The translations under genes were made by a program, and so were the position numbers. A stretch of 64,000 bases of DNA from Bemisia tabaci (taxonomy: Eukaryota > Arthropoda > Insecta > Hemiptera > Aleyrodidae): NCBI RefSeq assembly GCF_918797505.1, contig NC_092797.1:21961372-22025371 (forward strand), written 5' to 3'. The notes under the pieces were generated by a model that was not told the DNA's origin, did not search any database, and saw only the letters and a program-made list of their open reading frames with translations. This document shows, in pieces, positions 1 to 14,100 of the stretch (its first letter is position 1; each line of letters opens with the position of its first letter).

Positions 1-2125
1 TTTTGTCAACAGAGAAGAAAAATCAAGAAAATACGCCAAGACTGAATGTCATAAATGAGAGTTGGAAATATCCGTTCGGCATCAGTTGCTCTTTGAGTAG
101 GAACAACAAACTACGCGGAAAAAAATTGAACAACGAAATTGATGATGGAATTTGGAATATATTGATCGAAAGAGAAAAGTTACAGAATTACAATAGTCAC
201 TTAGAAATGTGCCAAAAGGGCGAAAATGGGCACTACGTACTAGTACGGGTCGGAGATGGAATAAGACCTCGATTTTAGGGCAGCGCAAGCTTTTATAGAC
301 TTGCTGACGTCACAGGTGGTGAGACAACAAGTCTACACGCTATTGGCTGGCTATAATCAGTGGAGCTATCAGTTGCAAGTTCAGTAATTAAAGTAATGGG
401 TGATTTTAGGTGATGGCTGGGAGATAGACGTGAAAAAGACAGAAATGAACAAAATCCAGCCATCCCTAATGAGAATACTGAAATGTAATGAAAAATTGAA
501 AATATGAAAAGGAAAATATGAGAAGGTGTTGACACTGAATTTCTGAAGAAAAATCAGAGTATGACAGGAAGCCTGCCGTAGTAGCAGTGGCTGTTGAGAT
601 TAGTTATAAAAAACTCGTTTAGAAGAAAACTTAAAATTTACTTCAAAACCGCTTGAAAATTACGTAACAAAAACCCTTGAAATATTCGTATCAGAAAACC
701 CTTTTTGGGGCTTCTTTTTACTTAAAAAAGAAAAATTTTAAGTAAACTTTTTATCGTAAATTTTAAGTAATATTTACGTATTTTTTTTATAAACTGCCTG
801 CTGGCTAAAACGAGGAAAAGAAAGTGGTGAACAGAAAAGTATAAAAAGAAAAGTTGCAGCCCATAAAAATTAAGGATATGGTTTGTTGTTTTCACGTAAA
901 TTTTACGTCTTCTTTTAACTAAAATAACACTATTTTTTTATTTAAAAGAATTCCTCAAAAGGGTTTTCTTAAACAAGTATCTTATGAGTTTTTTTACTTA
1001 AAATTTACAAGTTTTTTACATTTTCTTGACAACTTTTTGTAGAATTTTTTTAAGAGCTATTGCTAGGGTGCAACATCGCAAATGGAGGTTCATGATTGAG
1101 TACGCACTTTGGCCATGAATATAGATCTCAAATCAGTTTTTTTTTGCTGCCTTCTTGGTTTTCAATCCAAGTCAGTAGGGATGGATGAGTGCAAAATTAT
1201 TGGTGCGATATTAATGCGATATCATTGGTCCATCACAGAAATACCGTACTCCCAAGTAGCATTTTTCAACGGAATAATCGCGATTTGTTGCGATTTTGTC
1301 GGCGATAAAATCGCTAAAATCATCAACATCTGAGCGATTATCCTTGATCTTATTGCAGTAAAATCGCGATTTTATCGCCCGGCAATTTATCGCGATATTA
1401 TTGCAACAAAAATCGCGATATATGGCAATTTAATCTCAATTTTGTTAACAAAAATTGATTGCAATTTTATTGAACAAAAAATTGCGATGCATAGCGATTC
1501 AATCGCCTTAAATCGCAATTTTTTAATCGATAATATTGCGATAAATTTTCACTGATGGAATCGCGATAATCAACCAATAAAATCGCTATTTATTGCGATC
1601 ACTGCTACTTGGGCTTTTCCGCTATTTGTAAGTCAAGGAAATCTTTTTCCTTAGTCAAACAATAATCCTAAATACCTTGAAGATTTACCATTAAAAAGAA
1701 TAGAGTAATGACAGGAATTTTTAATGTGAACTGGAGGTCTTTTAACTTTTTGCTCTTAAAACAACATGGTCTGAGTTCAACATAGACCCATTTTCAAAAA
1801 GTTATGTTTAAATGCCACTCCAAAAATCATTTGAAAATATGGACTTGGAGATTTATTCTTGTATGGTTTACACATTTTCCTGCGTTCTCGTTTAAAATTT
1901 GACACCAGAGTAGGTACATATTTTCTAAAGGTCAAATTCCAGAGATTATTTGTGATTTCAAGGAACTGAATTGTTTGAATTTTCAAAGGGTTAAAATCCT
2001 TGGCTGTATCTCATAAGAATGAGGATGTTTTCAGGAGCCGGTGCTTTTTTTCATGTTATCAGAAGTTGATAGCATGTAAATAGCAAAGATGTATTAAAAC
2101 CTGTTTAATCCTTCTCTTTTTGCAG
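1..2125. other. Upstream or first-intron DNA of ERMP1, no gene recognised
   Basis: No coding region could be supported here. The first visible ERMP1 exon begins at 2126 right after a pyrimidine-rich tract and AG, in phase 0, so at least one earlier exon with the initiator Met exists, either here unrecognised or left of the window. A plus-strand open frame at 3-278 resembles nothing I know and starts with TTG. From about 680 to 1000 there is a weak, AT-rich inverted repeat (AGAAAACCCTTTT recurs on the opposite strand near 970). At about 541-580 a fragment reads as the reverse complement of the conserved core (GCAGACTTCCTGTCATAC-like) of the 260-bp element family described elsewhere in this window. 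The TCGCGAT-rich element at 1251-1613 is listed separately. Confidence 0.5.
1251..1613 (+). mobile_element. TCGCGAT-rich MITE-like element, copy 1
   Basis: A 363-bp block runs from CCCAAGTAGCA to TGCTACTTGGG, so it has short terminal inverted repeats of about 10 bp. Its interior is built from near-palindromic words such as ATCGCGATTTTATCGC repeated in both orientations. The reverse complement of 10079-10440 follows the same sequence almost from end to end, which makes these two copies of one family. The outer flanks are CT on both sides here and TA on both sides at the other copy, consistent with a 2-bp target duplication. No coding capacity is visible, so it is non-autonomous. The superfamily is not determined. 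Confidence 0.75.
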
Positions 2126-5100
2126 GAAAACATCAGATTGCGTCAGAGGTCCAATCGGTATGAAGTGGAGGAATCTCGAGAGGATAGAGAGTACTCCAGT
2201 GACTCTGTGCCTCCTAAATGTTTAACTAGAGTGAACCAATTTCCAACACTTGGAGGACTTGCTGTCATTTGCTCTCTAGCGTACCTTGCATTTTATCTTG
2301 GAACATATCTTAACTATCGGTATCCAAAACCGTTAAATGTTGAAGATGTTGCAAAGCAGTCCAACCAGTAATTACTCATTTTTGTTCAATTTTAGTGACT
2401 CATATTGCATTTTATCAATTAGCTGATTTAGATTAGATTACTGTCTTTTTCTAGTTATCAAAGTATTTACTTTAAGAACACTTGTTTTTCCTCTATAATG
2501 AAGCTCATTAAGAGAAAAACTCCTAAACTCAAGTGCGTTCAAGGAGTGTGTTGTCAGTAAATTTTAGACATAACTTCCAGTTATACATGATTAAATATCA
2601 TTGATCAGCAGTCCACTTTACAGTCTTTTAAAAGAGGCACTGTTAACAGGGCTGAATTTACCTATTTGCCACCTATAGTTGGCACACTCACGCAATTGAG
2701 TAAAACGAACTTTCGTTTGAAAGTTCGTTTCGAAAGTCTGAGTGTAAATAGTTTTATTTACACTCAAACTATGTGTTTAAAGGGAGGCCACGAGTTTTCC
2801 ACAGGATATCATGGCTCCCTGTAGGGGTTTTCAAGGATCTTCACAGTTACTCTTGGTGTTCGAGGTTTTTAACAAAGTAACAAGGTTACTTTACCTTATA
2901 CCTTGTCTGAAGGCTTGTCATAAAATCTAATCTCAAAAAGAGCTAAAATTTTCAGATGTTATCATCTACCAAACTAAGCATGATTGATGATGAGAATTTT
3001 TTAATTTTTCTCTCAGATTTATTGCTGAAAGAGCTTACGCTGATCTATTCAAGTTGGTGAAACTGGGGCCTAGAGTTGCCGGAAGTCAAATCAACAATGT
3101 TGTGACTACCAGGATACTAACAAATGAATTGGAAGCAATTAAAGCGCAAGCAAACTCGTTTAACAACATGACCATTGATGTGAGCCACTCATCAGAGAAG
3201 GGTACATTCAATTTGGGAGTAATGGTATGGTCACAAAATTTAACGATTTAGTCAATATTGCCGTAAAATTTGGCCCGCATGATGACCGGAAGAAGCTACT
3301 TGTCAACTGTCATTTTGACTCTGTTTACATGAGCCCTGGTGCCAGTGATGATGGTCTGAATTGTGCTGTCATGCTTGAAGTGTTACGAGTGTTATCCAAA
3401 AGAACTGTATCTATGAAGCGAGACATTATTTTTCTTTTCAATGGTGCTGAAGAAACAAGTATGCAGGTGAGTCCTTACATTTGAAGAACCTTTTTTCCTC
3501 AATGTCTCTCACTATTACCTCCAATTTGACATAAAAATTGGTGTATTTTAAGTAATTGAATTTAAGAATAGGTATTATCTGGATTTGTCTCTCTAGCACC
3601 ATTCAAAATTACAAATTAACTTGAACCTCCCTCATACCATAAAAAAAAAAACTAATCCGGCTCTAAAAATTTTAAATGGTTGTATCAAATAATGTGATAC
3701 ACATTTCATTAAAGACCACACCTATTTCTTTTTGCCTCTATTAGTATGTCATTGTGAAGAGCTTTCTATTTCGATCATTCTATCTTAAGTCAGCTTTGTA
3801 AAATACTTTATTCCCTAGAACTGAGCTTTGAAGTCACAAATGACAGGGTGTGTATGATACCCATACCAGAAATAATACCAGAAAATACCATGCTCTTGTC
3901 AGAAATTCTTAATTAATTTGAGAATAGCATCTTAAATAAAATTAGTACTTATAGAGCTTATTGTAGCAATTTTGCATTTGTAGCACCGTAAAACTACGCA
4001 ATCTTATCTGGCATGGACTCCATTACTGTCAGTTATGCAAAGTAATTTTGATTTAACTCCATCATGAACATTACTCTTTTATAATTAAAGTTTTTTTCCT
4101 ATCATCTCACTTTTTATCAGATCCACCCTCGTTATCAGATGTAATCAAATCTTTCTGTAAGTTACAAGATTTGATGCTTCATTAGCAGACTAGGTATATT
4201 TGTTCGTTGCTCAATCTTATTCCAGAGGATGATTTTACAGCTATTCTTGGTCTTAAATTTCAGGGCTCTTATGCTTTTATGAAAACTCACTCTTGGGCTG
4301 AAGATATTTTTGCCTTTCTCAACTATGATTCCTGTGGAGCAGGTGGAAAAGAGATACTTTTTCAAGCAAGTACAGAGCATCCGTGGATGGTAGAGGTAAA
4401 AAAGTGACTCAATTGAAAATTTTGCAAATAAAATGGTAAAACCTATTACATGAAATTTGTGCAAGTTTAAGTGAACGTCGATCCACAGTGATCCACACAA
4501 GGTCATTTTCGTCCGTAGCATGCAATGCCAAGTAACAGCATGCAGGATGATGAAATTCCCTTGCTTTTACTTGTTGTTACACACTGTGGACCAAGGCAAT
4601 CTTGCGCAAATCATTATGGATTTATGTTTACCTTAAGTCTTACAAGGGTCTATTTCAGTGAGGAAAACAGTTTTTTATAGAAGGGATTAAAGGTTTGAAA
4701 AAGGCTGAAATCAAACAATTCGTAATCATTGATACTGTGTGACAGAGGTTTATCAAAGTTAAATTGTACATATCGACGGTGAAACTACCAAACCACGTAT
4801 CTCGGTTTGCGACGTCGCAGACTTCCTGTCATACTTTATTTTTTAAATGAAAAACTACTTAACGTCTAGTCTTGAAAATTTCTGTGATTTTTCCTCTTTG
4901 AGCGGAGAAAATTCTGTGAAAATTTCAAGGAATGATATTGATTTGGTCGACTTCAAAAAAATAAAATGCGAGCGTAGATTTTTAAACACCGCAAACGAGA
5001 TACGTGGTTTGGTAGTTTCACCGTCGATATAATATTTCATTAACAATGTTTTTTTTTTTTTTTTTTTTTTTTACTACTTATAGGTTCAATTACAATGCTG

Positions 5101-8100
5101 ATAAATCATGTATTATCAAAAGCCATTCATCCTCTAATTGGCTCTTTATTCTTTCATTCTCCATTCCTCATTCTGCCTCCAATTTTCAAAGTGTAATTGA
5201 CTTTCATTGCTACTAATTTTTGCAGATCTACTCAAAATTTGCAAAACATCCATTTGCATCTGTCGTTGGTGAAGAATTATTTAACTATGGTGTGATTCCA
5301 TCTTACACAGACTATCAGAACTTTCGAGATCTTGGTAAACTGCCTGGTAGGTCAACATAAAACATTCTTTTAATACCAGTCACCTCATTCTAACTGTACA
5401 TTTTTGATAAGTATATCTTTTTTAGTGAAAACTAGAAACACAAGAGCTTTCCCAGCTTTTAGGCTTTCTGTGAAGCTGTACTTATCTCTTTTCATTTCAA
5501 GGTTTATTTAACTTGGCACCTTCACTCTCTATTATTTTTTCGTAGATTTTCTCTGTTGTCTAAAGTCCTTTTTGCACTAGTGTAATGGCTAGAGGTTGGT
5601 AGGTTAGTCAAAGTAAGCTGGTTGGTTGGCTAACAAAGTGGTCTATTCCATGGTTTGCTTTACACGCAAGATACGAGGTGCTCTCCTGCAGCACTGCCTA
5701 TACTTATAGCTCTAACGCCACGGGGACTAAGTGCTCGTATGGGTTGTTGATTCGTCGATACTGATATCACCAAAACTAGGAGCTCTCATAACTTGTTGCC
5801 AATTTGTAGAAACTGACATCACACGGCGTTCCTATAAGTCTCCTGGGATAGACTGCCACAAATGATAACCAATTGATGAAATAATTGAAAAAAATTGAAA
5901 AATTATTTATATTGTGTTATATCAGAAATGAAATTTTAATTTCAGGTCTCGATTTTGCTCATTTTACAAATGGATATGTATATCACACAAAATATGATGA
6001 CATCAATCTGATAGATAGAGGTGTCTATCAAAATACTGGCGACAACATGTTAGCCTTGGTAAAAGCCTTCACGGACGTTACTGATGAATCATTTGTTGCT
6101 GAGAAATTTGATGGCAAGAAATTAGTGTACTATGATTTTTGCGGTTTAGTTGTGTTTTACTATTCACAAACAACCAACACCATCCTGAATCTGGCTATTA
6201 TCTTGTTGATATTTTATAATGTATTGCAGAATACGTTTGTAATTACAGAAGGTAATTTTAGTAATTTTATACTTCCTATGCCTTCTTATTTCTTAGAATG
6301 AGAATATACAAGAACAGAGGGTCAAAGAAGTTGAGAGATAAATCAAGTTTCAAAATGAGAATATGAGGGTCAAAGAACATTGGAAAATTCAGGATTGTTG
6401 CATTGGGTAGTGTGATCTTGTCTCTTGAATGTGCTTTAAAGAGAGAGTAAAAAAAAATATCTTACCTTACATTAACAATAGTCAGCTTTTATGCCTAGAA
6501 TTTGATGTCTATACAAAAAATCTAGTACATTCCATAAAAAAAAATTTATGTACTTTCAAGTTGGTTAGAGAATTCTGCAAGACATGCAATTAAAAGAAAA
6601 AAAAGCCTGTCAATCTAAGAGCATTGAAGCAGTAACAGCACCAGTTTACACGGAACAAGTTTTTTAAAAGAAGGGTACTTCATTTGTTCCACGTAACCCC
6701 ACTCACAGTGTTTGACTTGGTTCCTATTTTAATAAATGCTTTGTTATAAGCAGTATAAGTTTGTTTCACCGATCTGAAAATTATTACTAAATTGCTAAGC
6801 TGGATTTCCTCATATCTTCATTGAAAGCAGCAAACAAATTTTTTCGACACATTTTTAGTTTCAAATTATGTAAATTGTTTTAGCAAGGATAATTTTTTTT
6901 TTTTATCTTCAAACTATTGTATTGAACTTTTTGTGGCAGGCCTGAAACGAGTGGAAATGATGAAACAGCTAGCGCTGGGTTTTGCTATGCCTCTCATTGG
7001 AATCATCATGGCTCTCACAAGTGTGACGATCATCGCTTTTGAAATGAAATACTTGTCAAGAACTATGAGTTGGTTCACGCATGGTTTCTTATTGTTGCCT
7101 TTGTATGGACTTCCAGTTGTCATTTGTCTTGTCCTCCCTATGTTGTCACTGACTTCCTATAAATATGTGAGTTTTATTTTTTCTATAATTTTTATGTTGG
7201 TCTCTGACTTTTTTTGCATTGAGGAAATTTTTTTAAATGAAAAACATACCTGGTGTGCCTCTTATTTTCTGTGTTATGTTCTACCTAAAGTAAAATTATA
7301 GTCCGATTTTCTTTCCCTGTAAGTTTCATACAAAACAGGATATTTTTATAAAAATGCAAGTCTTTCCCATTGGATTTCCTATTTTTTCCCACTTATTTGA
7401 GCTTATATTGAGCCTATGTTAAGCTCATTTGTCTCAGATGTAAGATATAAAACCAACAGCCACTGTGGCAGGTTTTTTAAATATAGATTCTATATTGCAG
7501 TCCAAAGCATCACTTATTTTTCACTTTTTTCAGAGTAGCTTATGCTGGGGTAAACAAGTTCAAATGTACATGAATGGCATTCTTCTCATCATTAATCTCC
7601 TATTCTTGCTGGGAACTATGGCTGGTCTGAGGATGACATTTTTATTTTTCGTGTCTCTGATCACACCCAGCATTGCCAGCTCAGCCTTAGGATTTTTTAA
7701 TCGTCAACGCTCAGGTATTCGTCCCATAAACTTTTATCCTCTCTCATGAACATTTGAATCAGGATGAGTTTGAAAACACACCAATTCAGGTTTTTTTAGA
7801 TTTTCACTTTTTTACGTTTCAGTAAAACTTATGGATAGAAGCATCTGCACGCAAAAGGAAATTTCGAAATTGCAAACAGAAGTGCTCGAAACAGCCTTGG
7901 GAAAAGGGAAAAATCGAAGTATTTCATTGGAAATACCTATTTTTGGTCATTTCACGGGAAACGGGTGACCATCCGATTTTGATGTTTTCTTTTTTCGGTT
8001 CAGTATACATTGTACCAACAAGTTATATAAATATTCAAGCGTTATTCAGGTCAAAAAATAACAAATTTTCAGGACAGACTATAAAAAATCAGTATCTGAA

Positions 8101-11100
8101 AGTCGGTGAGAACGAAAACACACCAACTCGGAAATTTTTAAACGTGTAATTCTCTGTCATCAAACATGGTGTATCAATTTCAACTTGGTGCTTTACAAAG
8201 TCTCTAAGTATTTGTCCTTTGGTACCAAAAAGGTTTTTCTTAAACCAACTTCTTCGCCCGCTGCACAGTTTTAGGTGTTTCCTGAAAATTTTTTTTTTTG
8301 AGTTGGTGTGTTTTCGAACTCACTGATTCATTTGTCATAACTAATACTCTTACAAAAACAAGATGTGTTTCAATACAGTTAATTAAACCTCTATTTCTAA
8401 ATATTTCATGATACTGTTTGTTGGTCAGATTGCCCCTGTTTCCCTCATCCAATTGGGTGCTTTTCCCTTTGTTTTTTAATAAATTTTCTTCATACCTTTA
8501 TATTTACTCAGACAAAAGTCCATTCCATATCATTTTGGATAAAATAAAGATAATAAGATGATGGTATCATTAATCTGGAGGAATAATTATGGTCATTCAA
8601 AGCCTAGAAACACCCATGAATTCTATGAAGTGTAATTTTCAATGTATTTTAAAATGTAAGAGGAAAATTTGAGATTAAATGAGAACGCCGTAAGAATTTT
8701 GAAATGAAGTCAGCTGTCCAATGCTTATTACTTAAAAGTTAACCCAGTCATTACAAAGAATGTGCTCAAATTCTCTTACGCGCTTTTCAGTATGAAAGAT
8801 ACTGATACGAATCTGTTGAAATGAAAATTACGTATTACTGAACTGAATTCTGTTTCTTCAATGCCTTTTTTGCCTCAAAAATTTTCCTGCTGGAGTTGAG
8901 GACTGTTTCTCCTTGACCTGTTATAGATATTGATTTTTGCAAAATGCTGTTCATCGGTAACCACAATTTTCTAAAGAGCGTAAAGTGTTCAAAGAAGATA
9001 AGCGTGAACTTTTTCTAATTGACTTTAATAAAGATATCACATTACCCTAGTTTTCAGGTGTTGTAAGCTTTTGCCATTAATAATTAATGGACTGAAAATG
9101 TGTACTTATTATCCTTTGAATTCAATATCAAAGGTGACTCTTTTTTCCACTTCATTTAATTTTTTACATGAAACTGCAGTAGTCACTCAGAGTGGAGTAG
9201 TAGGGAGTAAACTTCATCAATAACATTAATTTTTCATCTTAATTGCAACGCAGTGTCCTTAATTCTTGCCTCCTCTCTCCTTTTCAGTTTCTACGTGGCT
9301 CCTTGTGTATATGCTAAGTTTTATTCCTCATATTGTGAATACCATTAATATGAGTGCACGCATTCTGAATCTTTTCATACCACTGATGGGTCGATTTGGA
9401 CCTTCCCAGAATCCGGATTTGTTTGTTGGAATGTTATTCTCTCTTGTATTTATTTACATTATTATTTTCTTGGTAAGTGATTTTAGATTTTGTTTCTTCA
9501 TCATTTTTAACTTGCGAATGTTTGCTTTGACTTGCTTAACATAACAGGAAGCAGCCTGTCGGGTTCATTTTCTAAGCATCCTAAAAATTTTTTTGCCCAG
9601 AAACTATTTAATTGTCAAATTTTAGCTTCCCCTAGAAGGTCTTCAAATTATTGAAACCAATTATCAAAATAGTCAAAGCATTGATAAGGTGATACGTTCT
9701 GGTGGAGCTCATTTGTGTTCAAATAGACATCGTATCATATTTAATGAGTCATATCATCAACAGCTGAATAAAACACCCATTTGGAAAATCAAAGAATTCG
9801 GCGCTGGCTAAATTTGGTCATTATTTGATATGATGTCCCCTCCGTCCTCCTGAGTTTGATGAGGTTTTAAAGTCGAACTTTCTCTGTGCCACCCTTGAGA
9901 ACTGCAGGGCTAGCAAGTGAATTTGTCTGCATTTTCACACGCATCATTTATTTGAAATGTTGAAATATCTGATATGTGATCAAGGAGAGCTTTTGTTCCC
10001 TTGCTAATTGAGAAGATGAGACATATGAAAAGAATCCAATTCCTCTGAATGATAACATTGTGAGGCACAGTGTCTGTACCCAAGTAGTAGTGATCGCGAT
10101 AAATAGCGATTTTATCGGTTGATTATCGCGTTATATCGGTGGCAATTTATCGCAATATTATCGAATAAAAAATCGCGATTTATGGCGATTCAATCGCTAG
10201 GTATCGCAATTTTTTGTTCAATAAAATCGTGATCAATTTTCGTCGATAAAACCGAGATTAAATCGCCATATATCGCGATTTTTGTTGCGATAATATCGCA
10301 ATAAATTTCCAGGTGATAAAATCGCGATTTTATTGCAACAAGATTGAGGATAATCGCTCAGATGTTTATGATCTTAGCAATTTTATCGTCGACAAAATCG
10401 CAACAAATTGCGATTTTTCCGTTGAAAAATGCTACTTGGGTAGTTGCATAGCAGCAGTCCCTTTTGTCCGTAAGAGGGCAGATGTAAGGGCACTGAAAAC
10501 CTGAAGACTCTTGTCATGCCTCCAGTAAGGAGGAAAATCCTCTACTTACAATTTCCCTTGATCACAACTTTTGACGGTTAACGCTCATATTCAATAGCTA
10601 TTGTTGGTGATAGTTGTGATACCATTAACATTCAATTACCGCTTATTTATAACAATAGGTGCAGAATCCTCCCTGACCAAAGATACCAGCACCAATCTTG
10701 TTTTTTAAACATGCTGGAACTCCAAACTCAACTACATGCTCTCACAAACTGCTCTTAGCAGGATGAAGGTTGACTTGTTAAATCTTTAAACTGCACCAAA
10801 ATTCATCAATATATCTCAACATTTGTTGCATAGGTGTGTATAGTTTTGCAGTGCTGTGACCTTTTATCAGCAAAATTTTTCTTCAACCTGTTAGCAAATC
10901 ATGCTTGGACATTTAGCAATAAATTGTGTTTATTGCTAAACATCATCATTATTAAACATCATAAATTGTGTTTTTCAAAGTCCAATAAACCGTTACAAAG
11001 CTAATGATGTCTACTTCAAGGATTTTCTCAAAGTTCGTCAAAATGTCTTTTTGATTAAAGTTTTGAGCTTACCAATCAGTTATCTCTCGTATCAAACGCT

Positions 11101-14100
11101 AGTCCAACCATGTACTTATCACATACAGAAGAGTGATACAACTTTCCATTCTTTAAAAATAAGATTAGTGTTTGTTTCAAACTGTAAAAAATTTTGAGAA
11201 ATTCCAAGGAATCTGTGAAAAAGACCATCGTAAGGTTTTTGTTCAATCTCCTTAATTTTAATCAATAGCTATCAATCACAGTTATTTGTAAGATTTGTTA
11301 ACTGCTCTGAAAAATAGTTTTTTATGTTTCAGATTCCAGCATTTCTAATGATTGCAAAGCCTTTTACCTTATTAGGCGCCTTGTTGGTTATCCACATAGT
11401 ATCTTTGACTGCCATCATTTTCACACCGATTGGCTTTCCGTATTGCAATGATCCTCTTGCTCCAACTCCTCAGCGTTTTTCTGTGATAGTGAGTTTCTTT
11501 TGTTTGTTTACCTTTAAGAACATGCAAAGGGTGTAGCACAGGTTTTCAGGTCTCAAAGATGGAAATGGACCTCAATTCCAGGCTAGCAGAGACTTTTATA
11601 GCCTCTGTGACATCGTCGATCACGCTTTGAGTTGTAGAGTTCCTGTCGTTCGGCTTGGCTGTCTCCAATCTTGTCGATCAAGTAATCAAGGGTTTAGATA
11701 AGAGATAAAAGTAGTGAATCAACTAATAGAGGCGTTTTTGAATTGAAACTGAAGAGAAACGTGAATTTGAAACTATGTTGAAACTGAATGAATAAAATTG
11801 AAAAAAATTGGGATATGAAAAACTATGATGTACTGGTAATAATTATCAACTGTCATTTGTCAAGTCTTGCACAGTTGTGGCAAGGTGGTGTGATGCATGT
11901 ATCGCAAGTAGAAAATTGTGGTAATGCATGGGGGGCCTCATTTTTTTTCTCTTTAGGTCAATCTTGGGTAAAAACATTTTTCTCCTGTCAGCTCAAACAT
12001 GCCTAGGAAACTTTTTTCTTTCACATAACTGGGGGAGAAAAAATCTAAGTGGCATGAGTTTGGCCCTCGAAACTAGTGATTAATATTTTTCAACTGTACA
12101 TGAATTACTTCTTTTTCTACTTACTCTATGTTTTTTGTTCTTATCTGTAGCATACCGATCGAGTATTTTATGAATTAAATAGTCTGAATGAATCTCAAAG
12201 AGGGGATTCTGGTTTTTGGATAGTGAATTTTGATCACAACCGTGTGTGGACTCTTGAAGATCATGTTTTGGAGGTCAGGAATGGCAGTATGAAAAGAGTT
12301 TGTGGTGGTGATGCAGAATTTCTGTGTGGTCTCCCATTTTTGACAGTCGGCTCTGTCCATTTGAGGTACTTTAAACAACAAAATAATACTTTCAAACACT
12401 TACATAATAATTAAATAAGCAAATTTTTTTCATTTACTTATTTTTTTCGTGTTGTTTCCCTCCCCCCCCTTTTTTTTGAACAATCAAATTTCACAAGAGT
12501 CTGTTAGAGCATTAGCTCTCCTACATTTATAACATTAATGAATAAAAAGTAAGTCATTACATTTCTATACCCTGTTTTTAGTCACCACAGCTGGATGATG
12601 ACTGTTACTTTGATCATTAAAGCACTTCTTAAAATTCACTGTGCAAATATTAATATCTTCTTAAGCTCTCAGTGTATGTTTCAGGGTCCTTAAGAGGGGG
12701 GGGGGGGATCTGACAAATTTTCTCTCAATCTTCACAGTCCTTCCTTAATTTTTAACCACTTACCTAGGAAGAGCAGCAAGTTGAAAAATTCATGGTACAA
12801 AGATTAAATTTTGTAATGTACCAAAGTGAAATCATTCATCAAGGTTTACCAATCTTTCCTTTCTTTACATACCATTAGAATGCTTTTGTTTGTTTCTAAC
12901 TCTGTCCAATTTAACAAGTTCCATATCAGACTCAATCTGACATGTAGAATGTTGGAGACACAGCATGCTTCATTTCGAGAAAAAGTAATTTCAGTATTAT
13001 TCAGTCAAACATAATGTAAATTTTTTGTTTTGTGTGCGAGTGAGAGAGGGAGAGTGTGTGTGTCAGCAATTGTATATGGCTAACAAAATAGGCTGCAAAA
13101 GAAGGAAAAATCTTCGCAATCCTAGGAATGTTGTAGTATGATACATGAAAAATAAGTAATTGTTTAAAAAACATAATAAAATATCCTACAAACTGACTGT
13201 CACTAGTAGCTATTACCTGTAGCGAAAGATATTAAAGAACCAAAATCTCAAGATTAGTTGAATTTCTCAATATCTTCACTGTCCACAACCTACAGTGACC
13301 TGCCAAAGAGTGGATGCACAGTTGCCAGACTTAGATGTGTGCGATGAGTGTGCGGTTGAACCAGCATTTGAATATTTGATAAATTGCATCAATCATGTCA
13401 AAAATTTAGGAAAATCTAAATTTTTTTGCAATATAATTAACCCCCCCCCCCCCCATGAATTTAGAGAGTAATTTGGATCATCCAAAACAAATATTGGATA
13501 TATATTGGATAACAAAAACTTAACACGAGAAAAATGAAAATTGAAGACAGCTTTGAAAATAAAAAAGAACATTTGATAGATAAGTGTGAGATAAAAAGTG
13601 ATGTCAATGGTTCATTAGGCATCAGTGCCTTAATATGAGACATGAGTTTATGGTGTTGGTGTGTGCGTATAGCTGTCATTTGAAGGGCTGAGAATGATTG
13701 CCATTTAACGAGAAGTGTAGTGTGCGAGGGAGAGATAGGAAAGGCATTTGTTTACCAATCATCAATCCAAAAATGAAGACCAGAAGAAGTATTTTTGCTC
13801 ATGTAAGTGTGTGCGTTTGGCTTTTGAGGAACTAATACAATATCTCCTCATCAAGAGATCATTAAAAGATATTGCAACTCTCTATTTGAATTACGCATGA
13901 TGGCCTTTCTTTCGATGGCAACACATTTTTAAGTCAAGAAGAAAAAGTGCAAAGAGCACAAAAGTTACAGAACCTGTGGTTTAACAAGCATGATGGATGG
14001 TCTCCAAAAATTTTTACTATGCATTCAAGCAGTTGCCTCCAACTTCTAATTTCACTCAAAATCTTCAAAATCCGAAGAATTATCACTGTAATTTAGACGT

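Noticed and set aside
3..278. 91-codon plus-strand frame at the left edge
   Set aside because: It starts with TTG, has no splice-compatible link to the ERMP1 exon at 2126 that I can show, and matches no family.
2690..2790. Short hairpins (GAGTGTAAATAGTTTTATTTACACTC and a neighbour) considered as an RNA gene
   Set aside because: Short stems in AT-rich intron sequence with no further structure; compatible with chance or a tiny repeat remnant.
4847..5046. Overlapping 61-63-codon frames on both strands
   Set aside because: They are produced by the palindromic MITE at 4770-5030.
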